64,000 bases of DNA, from NCBI GenBank assembly GCA_027382625.1, contig JAJKFJ010021226.1:62001-126000 (forward strand), written 5' to 3'. The DNA comes from Tetmemena sp. SeJ-2015 (lineage: Eukaryota; Ciliophora; Spirotrichea; Sporadotrichida; Oxytrichidae). Below are positions 1-9,336 of the stretch, piece by piece; position 1 is the first letter of the stretch, and the number at the start of each line of letters is the position of its first letter. The notes beneath the pieces are model-generated. The model saw nothing but the letters and a program-made list of their open reading frames with translations. It was not told the origin of the DNA and did no database searches. A program made the position numbers and the translations under genes.

Positions 1-2829
1 CTACATGCGTGCGCAATGAGAGTATTTGGTTGAAGTCTAGATTCTTGATAATTTCATCCACCCAGGATGAACTCTTAGTATTTTGAATCTTCTGCAGACT
101 CTGAAGCTCGAACATCAAGTCCTGCAGCATGAGTCCACCTTTCTGTCTCTGTTGCCTATTAAATGTTATAAATAATTAAACTTTATTCAAAAGCGAAACT
201 CTTCTCATGGCTTTTCTAAACTAAAGCAGTGACTCTTGCACAGTTCGCTTAGCATGCATCCTTGGAACCTCAGGCGGGGGATTAAGCTTTGGATCCGTGA
301 ATATTCTGTAGTCAATCTAAGGTATGCCGTTTCTGTCTATGTAGCCCTCTGCCTTTGAAATGTGCTTATCAAGGTCCTACTCAAGCATTCGAAGGCTTTT
401 GATAACTTAATTACTGACGCTTAGAACCAAAGCCCCTCTGCTACTTGCAACTTTGCAAGTAAATGAGTAGGTCTCTCCCCTTAGCACGTTATACATCCCA
501 AGACAAGAACCGCGTCCTAGTGTATCCAGAATCAGAGGGTTTCTTCTATCTTCTATTACAATTTCCAAAGCACCTGAAAGTAAGATGTGTAAGTTCTGAC
601 ACTCCTGTCCCACTTTAAAAACTAGCTAAGAGTATTCATAGTGAGTTCGATTTGAGAAATAGAACAGCTGCTGCAAAAGGGAGTCAGACAACTAGGAGAA
701 GTATTCAACTCTTTTTATGGCTGCCACAAAATAGTCTCTAAACTCGTCTTGATAAGCTTAACTAAGTTCTGTCTTGAACTTTGGCAAGATACTCGGATAA
801 GTTCTCACTAACTCATCGAAGTCTGGTTTCTCTAGACATGAGCATGTGCTAAAATTAATAATTGATGATAAATTTTTGGACCTGACCGAAGCAGTTCTCT
901 TACTGTTGAAGATTAAAGCTAGCTCACCAAACATGGTGCCTGGAGTGAGATCTTTAACGTAGATTTCTCTATTGAATTAGTCTTGAACAAAGACCTTTAA
1001 TCCTCCTTTTTCCAGGAAATACAAGCTTAACCCTGGATCTATAAAATTTAGAATTATGAAATATATTTGACATATCTCCTTCTTTAATGATTTCATCCTC
1101 TGGGAAGTACATAACTATTTGTAGCTTCCTAACTATTGCACTGACTAAGTTGGGCTCTGATTTGAAAGCCTGAATTTGAGAAACTATCTTTGAGAACTCA
1201 TGCACTAACACATTATATCTTATACTCGGGGAAAGAGAACTTAAGAACACATCCAACTCAGTCTAGTTGTCTTTAGATTGAATAAAAATTGTAAATCTTT
1301 AGATGCCTGAGTTGAGTAGAGGTAATCCTTGACCTTGAGTTGCATGGATTTGGGAAGCTTTAGATTTTTCATGGCCGTGTTAATCTAATCGATCTTGTAC
1401 TCAAACTCTTGCTCCTTCTTGGACAGAGTTGTGATGAGCACTGCCAACTCTCCAAAGATATTTGCGTTTATTAAGGCTCCCATAAAAGTCCCTAAACCAC
1501 ACACCGCTGTTTAGAGCACTGTCCTGGGTTGGATATCGTTTCCTGTCAGTAGCACCATTGACTGATGAAGACAGGTTAAATACCTGGAGGTGTCTGACAT
1601 GTAATAGATCTCATATATGTCTTCGCTGTTAAAAGAGAGATAGGGGATCCAGGACTAGTCCTGTTTTACTATGTACCACCAAAGGCAAGCTAGGCAATGC
1701 ACATACACCAATAGAAAGAAGAACAACTTGAAGATTTGTAATGCCTATTATTGTAATCATTAAATTTGAAACCTTACTGCTTTAGTCTGCTCTTTCACAT
1801 TTAGTTGTGAGATGATTCTGTTCAAGCGGAAGACTCTTCCAAGTTTCAAAAGCCCTACCATTTGAAACTCCCTCAATTTCACACTTGACACTACCTAAAT
1901 AGATATCATTAAAAGCATATCCTTACTCCAGTTATTTCATCCAGGGGCAAAGAGGCAAGAAGATCGATCCAAAATCTTCCTTTTAACTGTGCGAGTAATA
2001 TTTTCTTAGGAGTGTTTATCTCCTCTCCAGTCTTTGGGTTGATGAAAATAGTCCTGCAGTTGATAATTAAGTCCACTAAGAATACCCAGTCAATCAAATA
2101 ATTCACAAGAGTGAATTGCCAGTTCTCAAATACTACAGACTCGAAAGAGACGCTGTAAGGTATAGTGAAGCAGTTGAAAATTGAGAGCACCATTATGATT
2201 ATGTCCCACTTCGCCTTGAAAGGGTCGTTCATTTGCAATAGCCACAGCTTTCTTGCTTTTAGTACATTAGCTCTCTCGATCTTTTACTTTTCTAGATTGT
2301 CATTCCTGACTATAGCCTGGAGTTGATCCTAGATAGTTACTTTTTAAGGACCTTCTTCTTCAAGAGGCATTTCAGTATTCTGTCGATCTACTCCGTCTTG
2401 CCGTATCCTATTGATAAATTTCAAAAGAGGGAGAGAGATTACACAATGCCTCTGTTCCTGTGAGAAGAACCTCTCATTATCTCCAAATCATCAGCGTGTA
2501 TTTGAGGCGCATCATCTTCTCTTACTTCAGGTAGGTCATTGTTCTTGGTTTGCTTTTTTGAAAGAGGTGAGTTACGTTTCCTAGCTGAATTGGATTTGAG
2601 AGGACTTGCTTGCCCCTTTGTAGATTATTTATTAATGCTAGAGTGAGGTGCGAGGTGATTCTAAAGAGAAACTTGACGATTGGCTAGACTCTTGGATCCT
2701 CAATGACTATCTGCTCCCTTATCCTAGTGGGCCTATATTAAATGCTCTATCACTTTTTTCGTAAATATTTGTAGGATACAATTAATGTTCTTAGGTTCTT
2801 ACCATCATGACAAAAGTAGCTGCACTCAT
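1..2829 (-). CDS. Cyclic-nucleotide-gated, voltage-sensor cation (K+-type) channel, C-terminus cut by window edge
   Basis: Plasma or ciliary membrane ion channel of the CNG/HCN/EAG superfamily. Read on the minus strand from ATG 2829: a Ser/Lys-rich N-tail, S1-S3 (about 1930-2230; DIIIMVLSIFNCF, then YLIDWVFLVDLIIN), an S4 with spaced basic residues (LLKLGRVFRLNRIIS, about 1800-1860), S5 (LFFFLLVYVHCLACLWW), a pore with LLTGND (about 1545) instead of the usual GYG, S6 plus C-linker (NIFGELAVLI...NTAMKNLKLP), then two cNMP-binding domains. The first cNMP domain (850-1200) holds FGELALIF..RTASV; the second lies at 400-650. Tandem cNMP domains are known in ciliate channels. Short GT-AG introns lie at 1745-1777 and 1895-1926, and IESs at 1040-1076 and 161-187. 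One frame change near 2430-2480 and the N-terminal junction near 2700-2790 are unresolved. Family is certain; ion selectivity is inferred. Confidence 0.88.
161..187 (-). other. IES, pointer AATA (27 bp, length divisible by 3)
   Basis: TATT on + at 157-160 and 184-187 flanks an AT-rich insert near the C-terminal part of the channel gene. The frame is open with or without it, so the call rests on composition and the repeat. Confidence 0.45.
1040..1076 (-). other. IES, pointer GAT (ATC on +)
   Basis: Repeat copies at 1037-1039 and 1074-1076. Removing one copy plus the AT-rich insert joins IIKEGD directly to PGLSLYFLEKGG, the expected start of a cNMP-binding domain. Confidence 0.8.
1745..1777 (-). 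other. Short GT-AG intron in channel gene
   Basis: Minus-strand GTAAGG...AATAG, 33 nt, between the S4 and S5 coding segments. Its removal keeps frame and joins NVKEQTKA to ALQIFKLFFF. Confidence 0.7.
1895..1926 (-). other. Short GT-AG intron in channel gene
   Basis: Minus-strand GTAAGGATA...TTTAG, 32 nt, after LPLDEITG. Removal keeps frame into the segment leading to S4. Confidence 0.7.
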
Positions 2830-2853
2830 TTTGAATTATAAATTATTTTAAAG

Positions 2854-3480
2854 TCAGTGCTCATTATTAAATTTGGTGCTTATGAAGATTATTCTTTGAG
2901 AGATTGATATACTTTTGTAGATAAATAAATTATTCTCTAATGGGAGGTTGTGCAGGCAAGCAAAATGTTGTGAGGCCAACTGTTCAGTAGAAGATTGACG
3001 CAGCTGATAAAATGAATATCCTGCCTCTTTAGCCAGATCACCTAAGGCATTAGAAAGCGCTACCTTTGCTCGAGACTGACCTAGTTTAATGATTATATTT
3101 TCTAGTTCAAGTGATTGAAGTTGATCCAAAGACGCTATACGAAAGGCAACTGGAGTAACTGAAGAAGGAGAAGAAGAGCAAGTAACTGCAGACCACCAGA
3201 GGTGATTCTCCAACTCACATCAACTACTCCAACAACTAGAGTCAATCTAAAGTCACTGTCTTTTCCACCGACCAGGGGATGAGGGTAGTAGGTGAGAACC
3301 CAATTAATAAGTTCATTCAGAATGATTAATATGCGGTAGTGCCAAAGCTAACTGACAACACCTCTCTACAAACCATTCGCATAGCCAAGATCAGCGAGTA
3401 AAAGAAGAATCCAAATAAACTATACTTTGTAGCCACTTCTGGAGCGCCTAGTATATGAGAGAAAATGATTTTATTGTAAA
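2854..3480 (-). other. Open but unassigned stretch between channel gene and the 3.6 kb gene
   Basis: The minus strand has a 120-codon frame ending at TGA 2854 (contains ASLDQLQSLELENIIIKLGQ) and a neighbouring frame rich in hydrophobic residues further upstream (YSLFGFFFYSLILAM near 3380-3430). No family is recognised, the frames do not join without an assumed IES, and the stretch ends only 25 bp before the channel ATG. It may be an uncharacterised gene, an extra upstream part of the channel locus, or chance. Confidence 0.25.
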
Positions 3481-3598
3481 TTGGTTGTAAAATTAGAGAA
3501 CAAGAGCGAGTGAATACTATTATAATAAACTTTAAAATTGAGTATCGATATATCTCTATAAAATTTCAAACGATCCTTCTTGCTTAGAGAAGTAAAAT

Positions 3599-3970
3599 TC
3601 AATCATCATCATCGCTGTGCTTGGCTCCAAGTTGCTCCTCATCTTTGAAGCCCATCAAATCATAAATTTGTCTGAAAACCTTCTTGTCTTTAAAAGCCTC
3701 TTGCCAGTCTATATAACTCAGCATATCGTATAAGTTATCTAAACCTATAATTCTAAAATCGAACTACAAACAATTCATAACAATATTTAAGAATGCATTC
3801 TGTTCTGTGACTTGCTACTTTATTTTCTCCACCTTCCGTTCACTAAATAAGATATTAATTCACTGGCCTTGAGTTTATCTTCATCGAGTATTTGGTTGAT
3901 GCATTTTTTATTGATGATTTAATACGGCTAAATTAGGGTTTTAAATTATAGATTGAAATAAAATGCACGC
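3599..3970 (-). CDS. Small hypothetical protein with acidic C-terminus
   Basis: The minus-strand frame ends in LGAKHSDDDD followed by TGA at 3599-3601. The readable part is about 110 residues: an N-terminal helix-like stretch (INQILDEDKLKASERKVEKI), then NAFLNIVMNCLQFDFRIIGL, then DNLYDMLSYIDWQEAFKDKK. It uses TAG as Gln. A 20 bp IES (3845-3864) interrupts it. The start is not clear: no in-frame ATG is visible before the divergent kelch gene at 3963, so a further 5' IES or intron is likely. It is arranged head to head with the kelch gene. No family is recognised; a small adaptor or cytoskeletal protein is possible but unsupported. Confidence 0.55.
3845..3864 (-). other. Very short IES, pointer AGTGAA (TTCACT on +)
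   Basis: TTCACT at 3839-3844 and 3859-3864 flank only 14 bp of AT-rich sequence. Removing 20 bp joins KAS to ERKVEKIKQQV in frame; leaving it puts the two halves out of frame. Confidence 0.75.
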
Positions 3971-5877
3971 AAGCGACAGCAATCATGTAACCATTCCTCC
4001 TAAGTTTCATTTCATAACTCCCTAACATTCGCATTTATAGTTAGACAGAGAAGAATCCACTGGCTTCTATCAACGAGAGGTAAGCTCACTAAAGGAATTC
4101 GCATTTATAATATCAAAGTGTTGAGCAAATTTGAATTGCCATTTCTTAAAGTTTTGAATAATAGGATGCAGGGTGGATGGAAATTAGACTGCAGGGCAAG
4201 TTGCCTGAGAGAAGATCCAACCACGCCTCTTTCATTTATGAGAGTCAGTCCGCTCGCTAGTAAGTTTACAAGTTTCAATTATGAAGCTAAATTTATATTA
4301 TTGACATCTTACAACTTTAATAGCTACTTTGTGCACGGGGGTAGAGACCTCAAGGAGGGATCAATTGACAACATGTGGCGGCTAAATCTCGACGATTTGC
4401 AAAGACTAACTGAGGATCCCTTCTACCCCTGCCAGTGGGAGTTGATAAACTTTAACGGAGCAGGCCCAAATAGAATATCCCATCACACTTGCGGTGTCCA
4501 TGGCGATAAGATGATCCTCATTGGAGGTAAGTCCTCCTTTTAAGAATAACAGTGATTGCTTGATTGGAGAGTTATAATTCTATAATGTTGTATTAGTAAC
4601 ATTAATTAAAACCTTCAATATAGGACTGCAGGGTGATTCAAATAATAAGAACATCTATGTGTTCGATATCCACACTAACTCTTGGTCCTTGGTCACAAAC
4701 ATCACAGTAAGCTACAGATGGATTGAGTAGTCATTCTTATTTAGGGAGATAAACCGGAGCCAAGAGATGACCACACTATGAACAAGTGGGGCAATAACTT
4801 TTTGATTTGCGGAGGTTTCGTGAATGGCAGCAGAGTCAATGACGTCTATGGGTTTGAATTCAATCCTCAGAGCAAGTCTGTGGCTTGGAACCTAATTTAT
4901 ACTAACCCCAGTTCACCTTTGAAAAAAATACTTATGATTTATTGTTTGCCAAGAAACTCGCACACCTCAGCTGTGGTTGGAGATAAGCTGTATATACTTG
5001 GAGGATAAGATGATGAGAATAACAAGCTTGATGATCTGTGGGCCTTGAACTTAGGCACTGGTTAGATTGCTGAAGTGAAATACGATGCACCAGCTGAGTC
5101 TCAGATCGGGCGAAGTGGACACACAGCCGTAGCCTATAATGATAAGATGTTTGTATTCGGAGGTATCCTTGAGGTGACTAAGGAACTTAATGACTTGATC
5201 TGCTTCAACGTAGCTTCAAAGTCATTCACAGTAATCGATCACAACGGAGAGGCCGAGCATGTTTATCATTCTCGCTTTGATGAGAGCACCCATCAAAGTG
5301 CTTTAGCAGGCGGAAAGCAAAATGAGAGCAGCTCACCTACAAGAGGAAGAAAGTTCAACCAAAGCCCCACAAAGAAAGGCAACCTGGGAAACACTCTCGC
5401 CTCCCCTAATAAGAGAGCTAACCTTGGAGCAACTACAAGTGCTAACTCAGGAGCCAACTCTAGCAAGAACGCTCATCATGGCTCTTAAGCACATGGGAAG
5501 GAGGAGCAGAAGGGGTTGAGCTCACCCACCTCAGTCTCTATGCAAAACTCTTTCATCATTAAAAATGCTGATGAGAGCTTTGACCATTACTAAACGAGTA
5601 CTTCACTTAAACTAGTTAAAGTATACTCTTCTAAGTTTACCATTCCATGAAAAAGAGAAAGCAGCATGGCAACTAGACAACAATGCTTGACTAGTCTATT
5701 GGTCCTCATGGTGGAGCAGAGACTTCTAAGTTCGGAGTGGTGAGAGGCAAGAAGCCAACTCCTAGAGATGGGCATACTGCAAATGTTGATTCTCAAGGTT
5801 TCATGATGGTCTTTGGCGGAGATAGACACCAACATTAAATATAATCAAATGAATTCATAAATTGTGATATTCCTTGA
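3963..5877 (+). CDS. Kelch-repeat protein
   Basis: Beta-propeller scaffold protein, probably cytoplasmic. Kelch units are visible in order: YFVHGGRDLKEGSIDNMW (about 4325-4390), HTCGVHGDKMILIGG (4485-4527), NNFLICGGFVNGSRVNDVYG (4790-4850), HTSAVVGDKLYILGG (4960-5008), HTAVAYNDKMFVFGG (5119-5165) and, after an IES, DGHTANVDSQGFMMVFGG (5765-5820). Between units five and six lies a Ser/Lys/Asn-rich insert of about 110 residues. GT-AG introns lie at 4527-4623 and 4707-4744, and an IES at 5589-5644. The start is uncertain: ATG 3963 opens a frame with MHASDSNHV, but a 13 bp direct repeat (4027-4039, 4097-4109) would instead favour ATG 3985. TGA 5875-5877 is the first stop after the last unit. Its partner is unknown. 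Confidence 0.85.
4527..4623 (+). other. GT-AG intron in kelch gene
   Basis: GTAAGT...ATATAG, 97 nt. Splicing joins ILIGG to LQGDSNNKNIYVFDI in frame. Confidence 0.8.
4707..4744 (+). other. GT-AG intron in kelch gene
   Basis: GTAAGC...TTTAG, 38 nt. Splicing joins LVTNIT to GDKPEPRDDHTM in frame. Confidence 0.8.
5589..5644 (+). other. IES, pointer ACCATT
   Basis: ACCATT at 5583-5588 and 5639-5644. Excision joins NADESFDH to SMKKRKQHGN in frame and removes an in-frame TGA (CCA TGA). Confidence 0.85.
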
Positions 5878-5955
5878 CATCAAAGATAGAAGAGTATTGT
5901 CTGTGTTAATTTTTATAATTATAATAATATTGCATATATTAGTAAAGAAAAGGAT

Positions 5956-8900
5956 ATGCAAGCTGGCAATACTGCCCCCAATCCAATTAAGTTGGAGTCT
6001 GGGCGGCTCAAAGAAACCAAGATCAACATCTGCTCTTACGAAATGTATGAGATGGAGTTGCTGGACAGAGGACTAATTTCCCTGCAGCGCACTGAGGAGG
6101 CTTATGTGGACATCAATAATAGAATTATTGAGAACGTGAACTAGCGCAAGGGACGCCTCAATACCATCAATACCCGCATCCTCGGCATCTCTCAGAAAAT
6201 CCTTCAACTCTATGGAGTCAAGCAGGCCATGAGAATTGTCTCCCCTGCTCACTTCCCTGACATCCAGAAGGACAACAACAGCCAATCACACCCTCATCAG
6301 TCCATGTCAAATTCATCATAGATAGATTAAGATTTAATGTTCTTCGATCCAGTGCAAGGAGAGATGCCTGAGGAGAGTGGACTACCTGAGCTTAGTAAAG
6401 TATAGCTATTGATAATTAAATCAGATATAGATTTCCTTATTGGTTTAGCTTGAAGCTGAAGAAGTTGTTTAACAACAGACTACAGAACGAGCCAGAGTAC
6501 TTGAAGAAGCTGGTCTCTGGAGTGACCAAGGACATCAACGACATCTCCAACCTCCTGCTCTCCTTCAACCGCTATCGCTCCACCATTTCAGACTTCAAGC
6601 AGGGCCTCCAGTCCAAACACCACCATCATAATAACCAGCAGGCCTAGAGTCTACCAAGGCCCTCAAACCTGCCAGGTGGCACCTAAGAACAGAGTGAGGG
6701 ACTGCTCGGTAGAGTGCCTGAGAACACTGAGTCAGTGGCTGAGCTGATGCTGTTCGACAGCGACATCAATGTGTACGGAGACTCCAATGTCTACATTCCT
6801 GAGTTCGACTTCAGAACCAGGAGCACCAAACCAGTATCCAAGAACAAAGGGAATCACTTAAATGTAATTGTTCTTTATGGAAAGATGCGGATCGCAAGAG
6901 ATACTTATTATAGAAGAAGATTGCCAATCAGCAGAGAAATGCACTTCAGAACTTGCAAGAAGCACCCATTAGTGTAATGAAGAAAGCTGGAGACGAGGGT
7001 ATGATGATCAAGCAGGCGGCTGAGTCTATTGGCTATAAACATATCAATATTTATTGAGAGTACGATGGTTATGGTATTTTGGTTTACGCCCATTCACAAG
7101 CAGGCGCCCACTTACCAGTTCAAGGAGACTCTGGACGGACTTGGTCAGGTGACTGACATCAACGAGTACGATAAGGAGATCAAGGAACACGAGCAGAGGA
7201 AAATCCAGAAGATGCAGTCAATCCAATCTCCAATAAATCCATTCTATAAACTTGATTTATTCTAATGAATGATGCAGAGTCAGACTCAGAACCAGCTGAA
7301 CGAGTCCATGATGCACAACCAGACCTTGGGATAGACTACCAACAACCAGCCCTCTCTTAACTACCAGTACTCAAGGAACCAGTTCCAGGACTAGACCTAC
7401 AACAACAACCCCAACGACAACACCATGATCTCAGAAGTGGATATAGCACCAGCTGCTAAGAGAGCAATGGAGAAGGCAGAGTACGAACGCAAGAGACAGG
7501 AGGATGAAGAGATCAAGAGAGCCATGGAAGGAGCAAGCACTCATCGACTAAGCAAACGATGGAGGCAACGAGTACCAGGATGAGAAGGTCAAGGCCATCC
7601 CTGTGGAAGAACTCATCAGAAAGGGAATCACAAAGAAGATGAAGTAGATCTCAACCACAATGTCCAGGACTATGCAATCATAATACAGAAGTTAATTACA
7701 TTTATTTGAGCAAGGGGAGAATTTCTCTCAAGCACCCATCAATATGCAGACTGTTATGGACACCAACGTGCAAACTCAACTCAACTACCGCCAGAGGGGA
7801 GATACCATGATGACAACCACTCAGAGACCACCCATGTAACAGCAGCAGCAACCAAATAACTAGCCACCTCCTCAGTAGTAATAAGCTCCTCCTACTAACT
7901 AGCCACCAGGTCCTGGAGGTAACATTCCTCCCCCACCATCAAACATCCCTCAACCTCCAAGTGGTGGACCAGTAGTAAACAAATCCGCACCACCCCCTCC
8001 TCCTCCACCTCCTCCACCCCCAATGGGTGGACCTCCAGGTATAGTAGCAGGCAAACTACCTCCTCCACCACCCCCTCCTCCTAATCTTAATGCAAACACT
8101 TAACTCTCAGGCTTGAAGATTGCTCCTCCAGGACTCCCTCCTCCACCAGGTATACCTCCTCCACCAGTAGGTCTCCCACCTCCACCAATAGGTCTTCCAC
8201 CTCCTCCAGTAAATCGACCTGGCCCACCTGGCTTGCCACCTCCTCCTGGTCTACCTCCTCCACCTATGAACTTTGCTCCTCCTGGTCTTCCGCCTCCACC
8301 CATGAATAAAAACTTCGAGCCTCCTTCCCCCATTAACAACAGGAACAATATTCCAGACGATGCTTTGAAGAACGACGACTCAATTATCTTTGACGACTTT
8401 GAGGAGCACGCTTCCTTCATGTCTGGAATGGGAAAGGGCGGACCTATGATGCAGGAGAGTAGCTTTGCTGCTGACATGAATAAGTCCAGCTTCTTAAAGC
8501 CACTCAACCAACCACCATAGATGCCTCCTCCTAATCTGCCTCTGCTCTCTCAACCAACCTTTCGCTTAGACTATTTTAAACTTTATTTAGTCCAATAGAA
8601 TAATTGATTAAGTTTCTCAGACTCTCCCACCTCCTCCTTCTTCTCAGCCATCAAACCAGTAGATGAATCAGTCGATGTTGAACTAGTCTAACTACTAAGC
8701 TCAGAACATGACGATGAATCAGTCAACTGCTAATGTCAATGTGAGTATGCGTCAGTAGCCTCCCGCCCCTCCACTTGCCAAGGTACTCAGTTTCTCTGAG
8801 TAGATAGCTCTCGCTGCTTAAAACTTGCAGAAGAAAACCGTTGTAGTGGCACCTGCCACCACCGCTCCTAAGCTTGAGGAAACCAAGCAGCCTGCCAAGT

Positions 8901-9150
8901 TCGAAAGAAGGATGTCCCATGTAAGTTACCTCCAACCACTTCTTCCTTTATTTAACTGTTTGTTTAGATGGATGCCCTGAAGGCGCAGATCATGATGAGA
9001 CAGATAGCACTTAACCCTGAAAAGAAGAAGGGTGAAGCAGCTGGTATGAGCGACGCCCGCAAGGCCAACCTCATGTCCAAATTTGCAGACATTGAATCCG
9101 CAGACGAGGATGAAGAAAACGATTCTGACGAGGACTACGACACTGACTGA
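5956..9150 (+). CDS. WASH complex subunit 1 homologue (Arp2/3 nucleation-promoting factor)
   Basis: WASH activates Arp2/3 on endosomes to build branched actin. The N-terminal WAHD-like helical part reads RTEEAYVDINNRI, then RKGRLNTINTRILGISQKIL and VSPAHFPDIQK. A tether region has the family signature ESVAELMLFDSDINVYGDSN (about 6731-6790). After a Gln/Asn-rich stretch comes a long polyproline region (about 7850-8310; repeated GLPPPP units), then a short WH2-like helix (DALKAQIMMRQIALNP, 8971-9020), a central region and an acidic tail (DEDYDTD) before TGA 9148-9150. Five IESs interrupt it (TTAG, GGAA, CAAGCAGGCG, GATGCAG, TCTCA) plus one GT-AG intron. The coding strand uses TAA/TAG for Gln freely. 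One single-base frame break lies near 7530. WAVE/SCAR was considered; the N-terminal part fits WASH better. Confidence 0.85.
6396..6448 (+). other. IES, pointer TTAG
   Basis: TTAG at 6392-6395 and 6445-6448. Excision joins GLPELS to LKLKKLFNNR in frame and removes a TGA. Confidence 0.8.
6854..6882 (+). other. IES, pointer GGAA
   Basis: GGAA at 6850-6853 and 6879-6882. Excision of 29 bp joins VSKNKG to KDADRKRYLLQ; the two sides are otherwise in different frames. Confidence 0.85.
7019..7106 (+). other. IES with 10 bp pointer CAAGCAGGCG
   Basis: Identical 10-mers at 7009-7018 and 7097-7106 flank 78 bp of AT-rich sequence. Excision gives GMMIKQAPTYQFKETLDGLG in one frame. Among the clearest germline IESs in the window. 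Confidence 0.92.
7218..7277 (+). other. IES, pointer GATGCAG
   Basis: GATGCAG at 7211-7217 and 7271-7277. Excision joins RKIQKMQ to SQTQNQLNES and removes an in-frame TGA. Confidence 0.9.
8553..8619 (+). other. IES, pointer TCTCA
   Basis: TCTCA at 8548-8552 and 8615-8619. Excision joins NLPLLSQ to TLPPPPSSQPSNQ and removes an in-frame TGA. Confidence 0.8.
8921..8967 (+). other. GT-AG intron in WASH homologue
   Basis: GTAAGTTACC...TGTTTAG, 47 nt. Splicing joins FERRMSH to MDALKAQIMM just before the WH2-like segment. Confidence 0.75.
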
Positions 9151-9336
9151 TCTAAATTATATAAGCTCTGCTATATTTCTATTTATCTTTCAGAAACTGA
9201 TTGCGAATGAGAGATATTCTTACTCGTTGTTGTATTCAGAACAGTTTATTAGTGAATAATAGGGTAATGGGAATAAAGAACACTAATAGTTTAAAAAGAC
9301 AAAGGGAGAGTTTAATGATTTTTAAATCGAATAATA

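Noticed and set aside
8100..8507. Gly-rich minus-strand open frame opposite the proline-rich region
   Set aside because: It is the mirror of the WASH polyproline codons; the plus strand fits the WASH gene on both sides.
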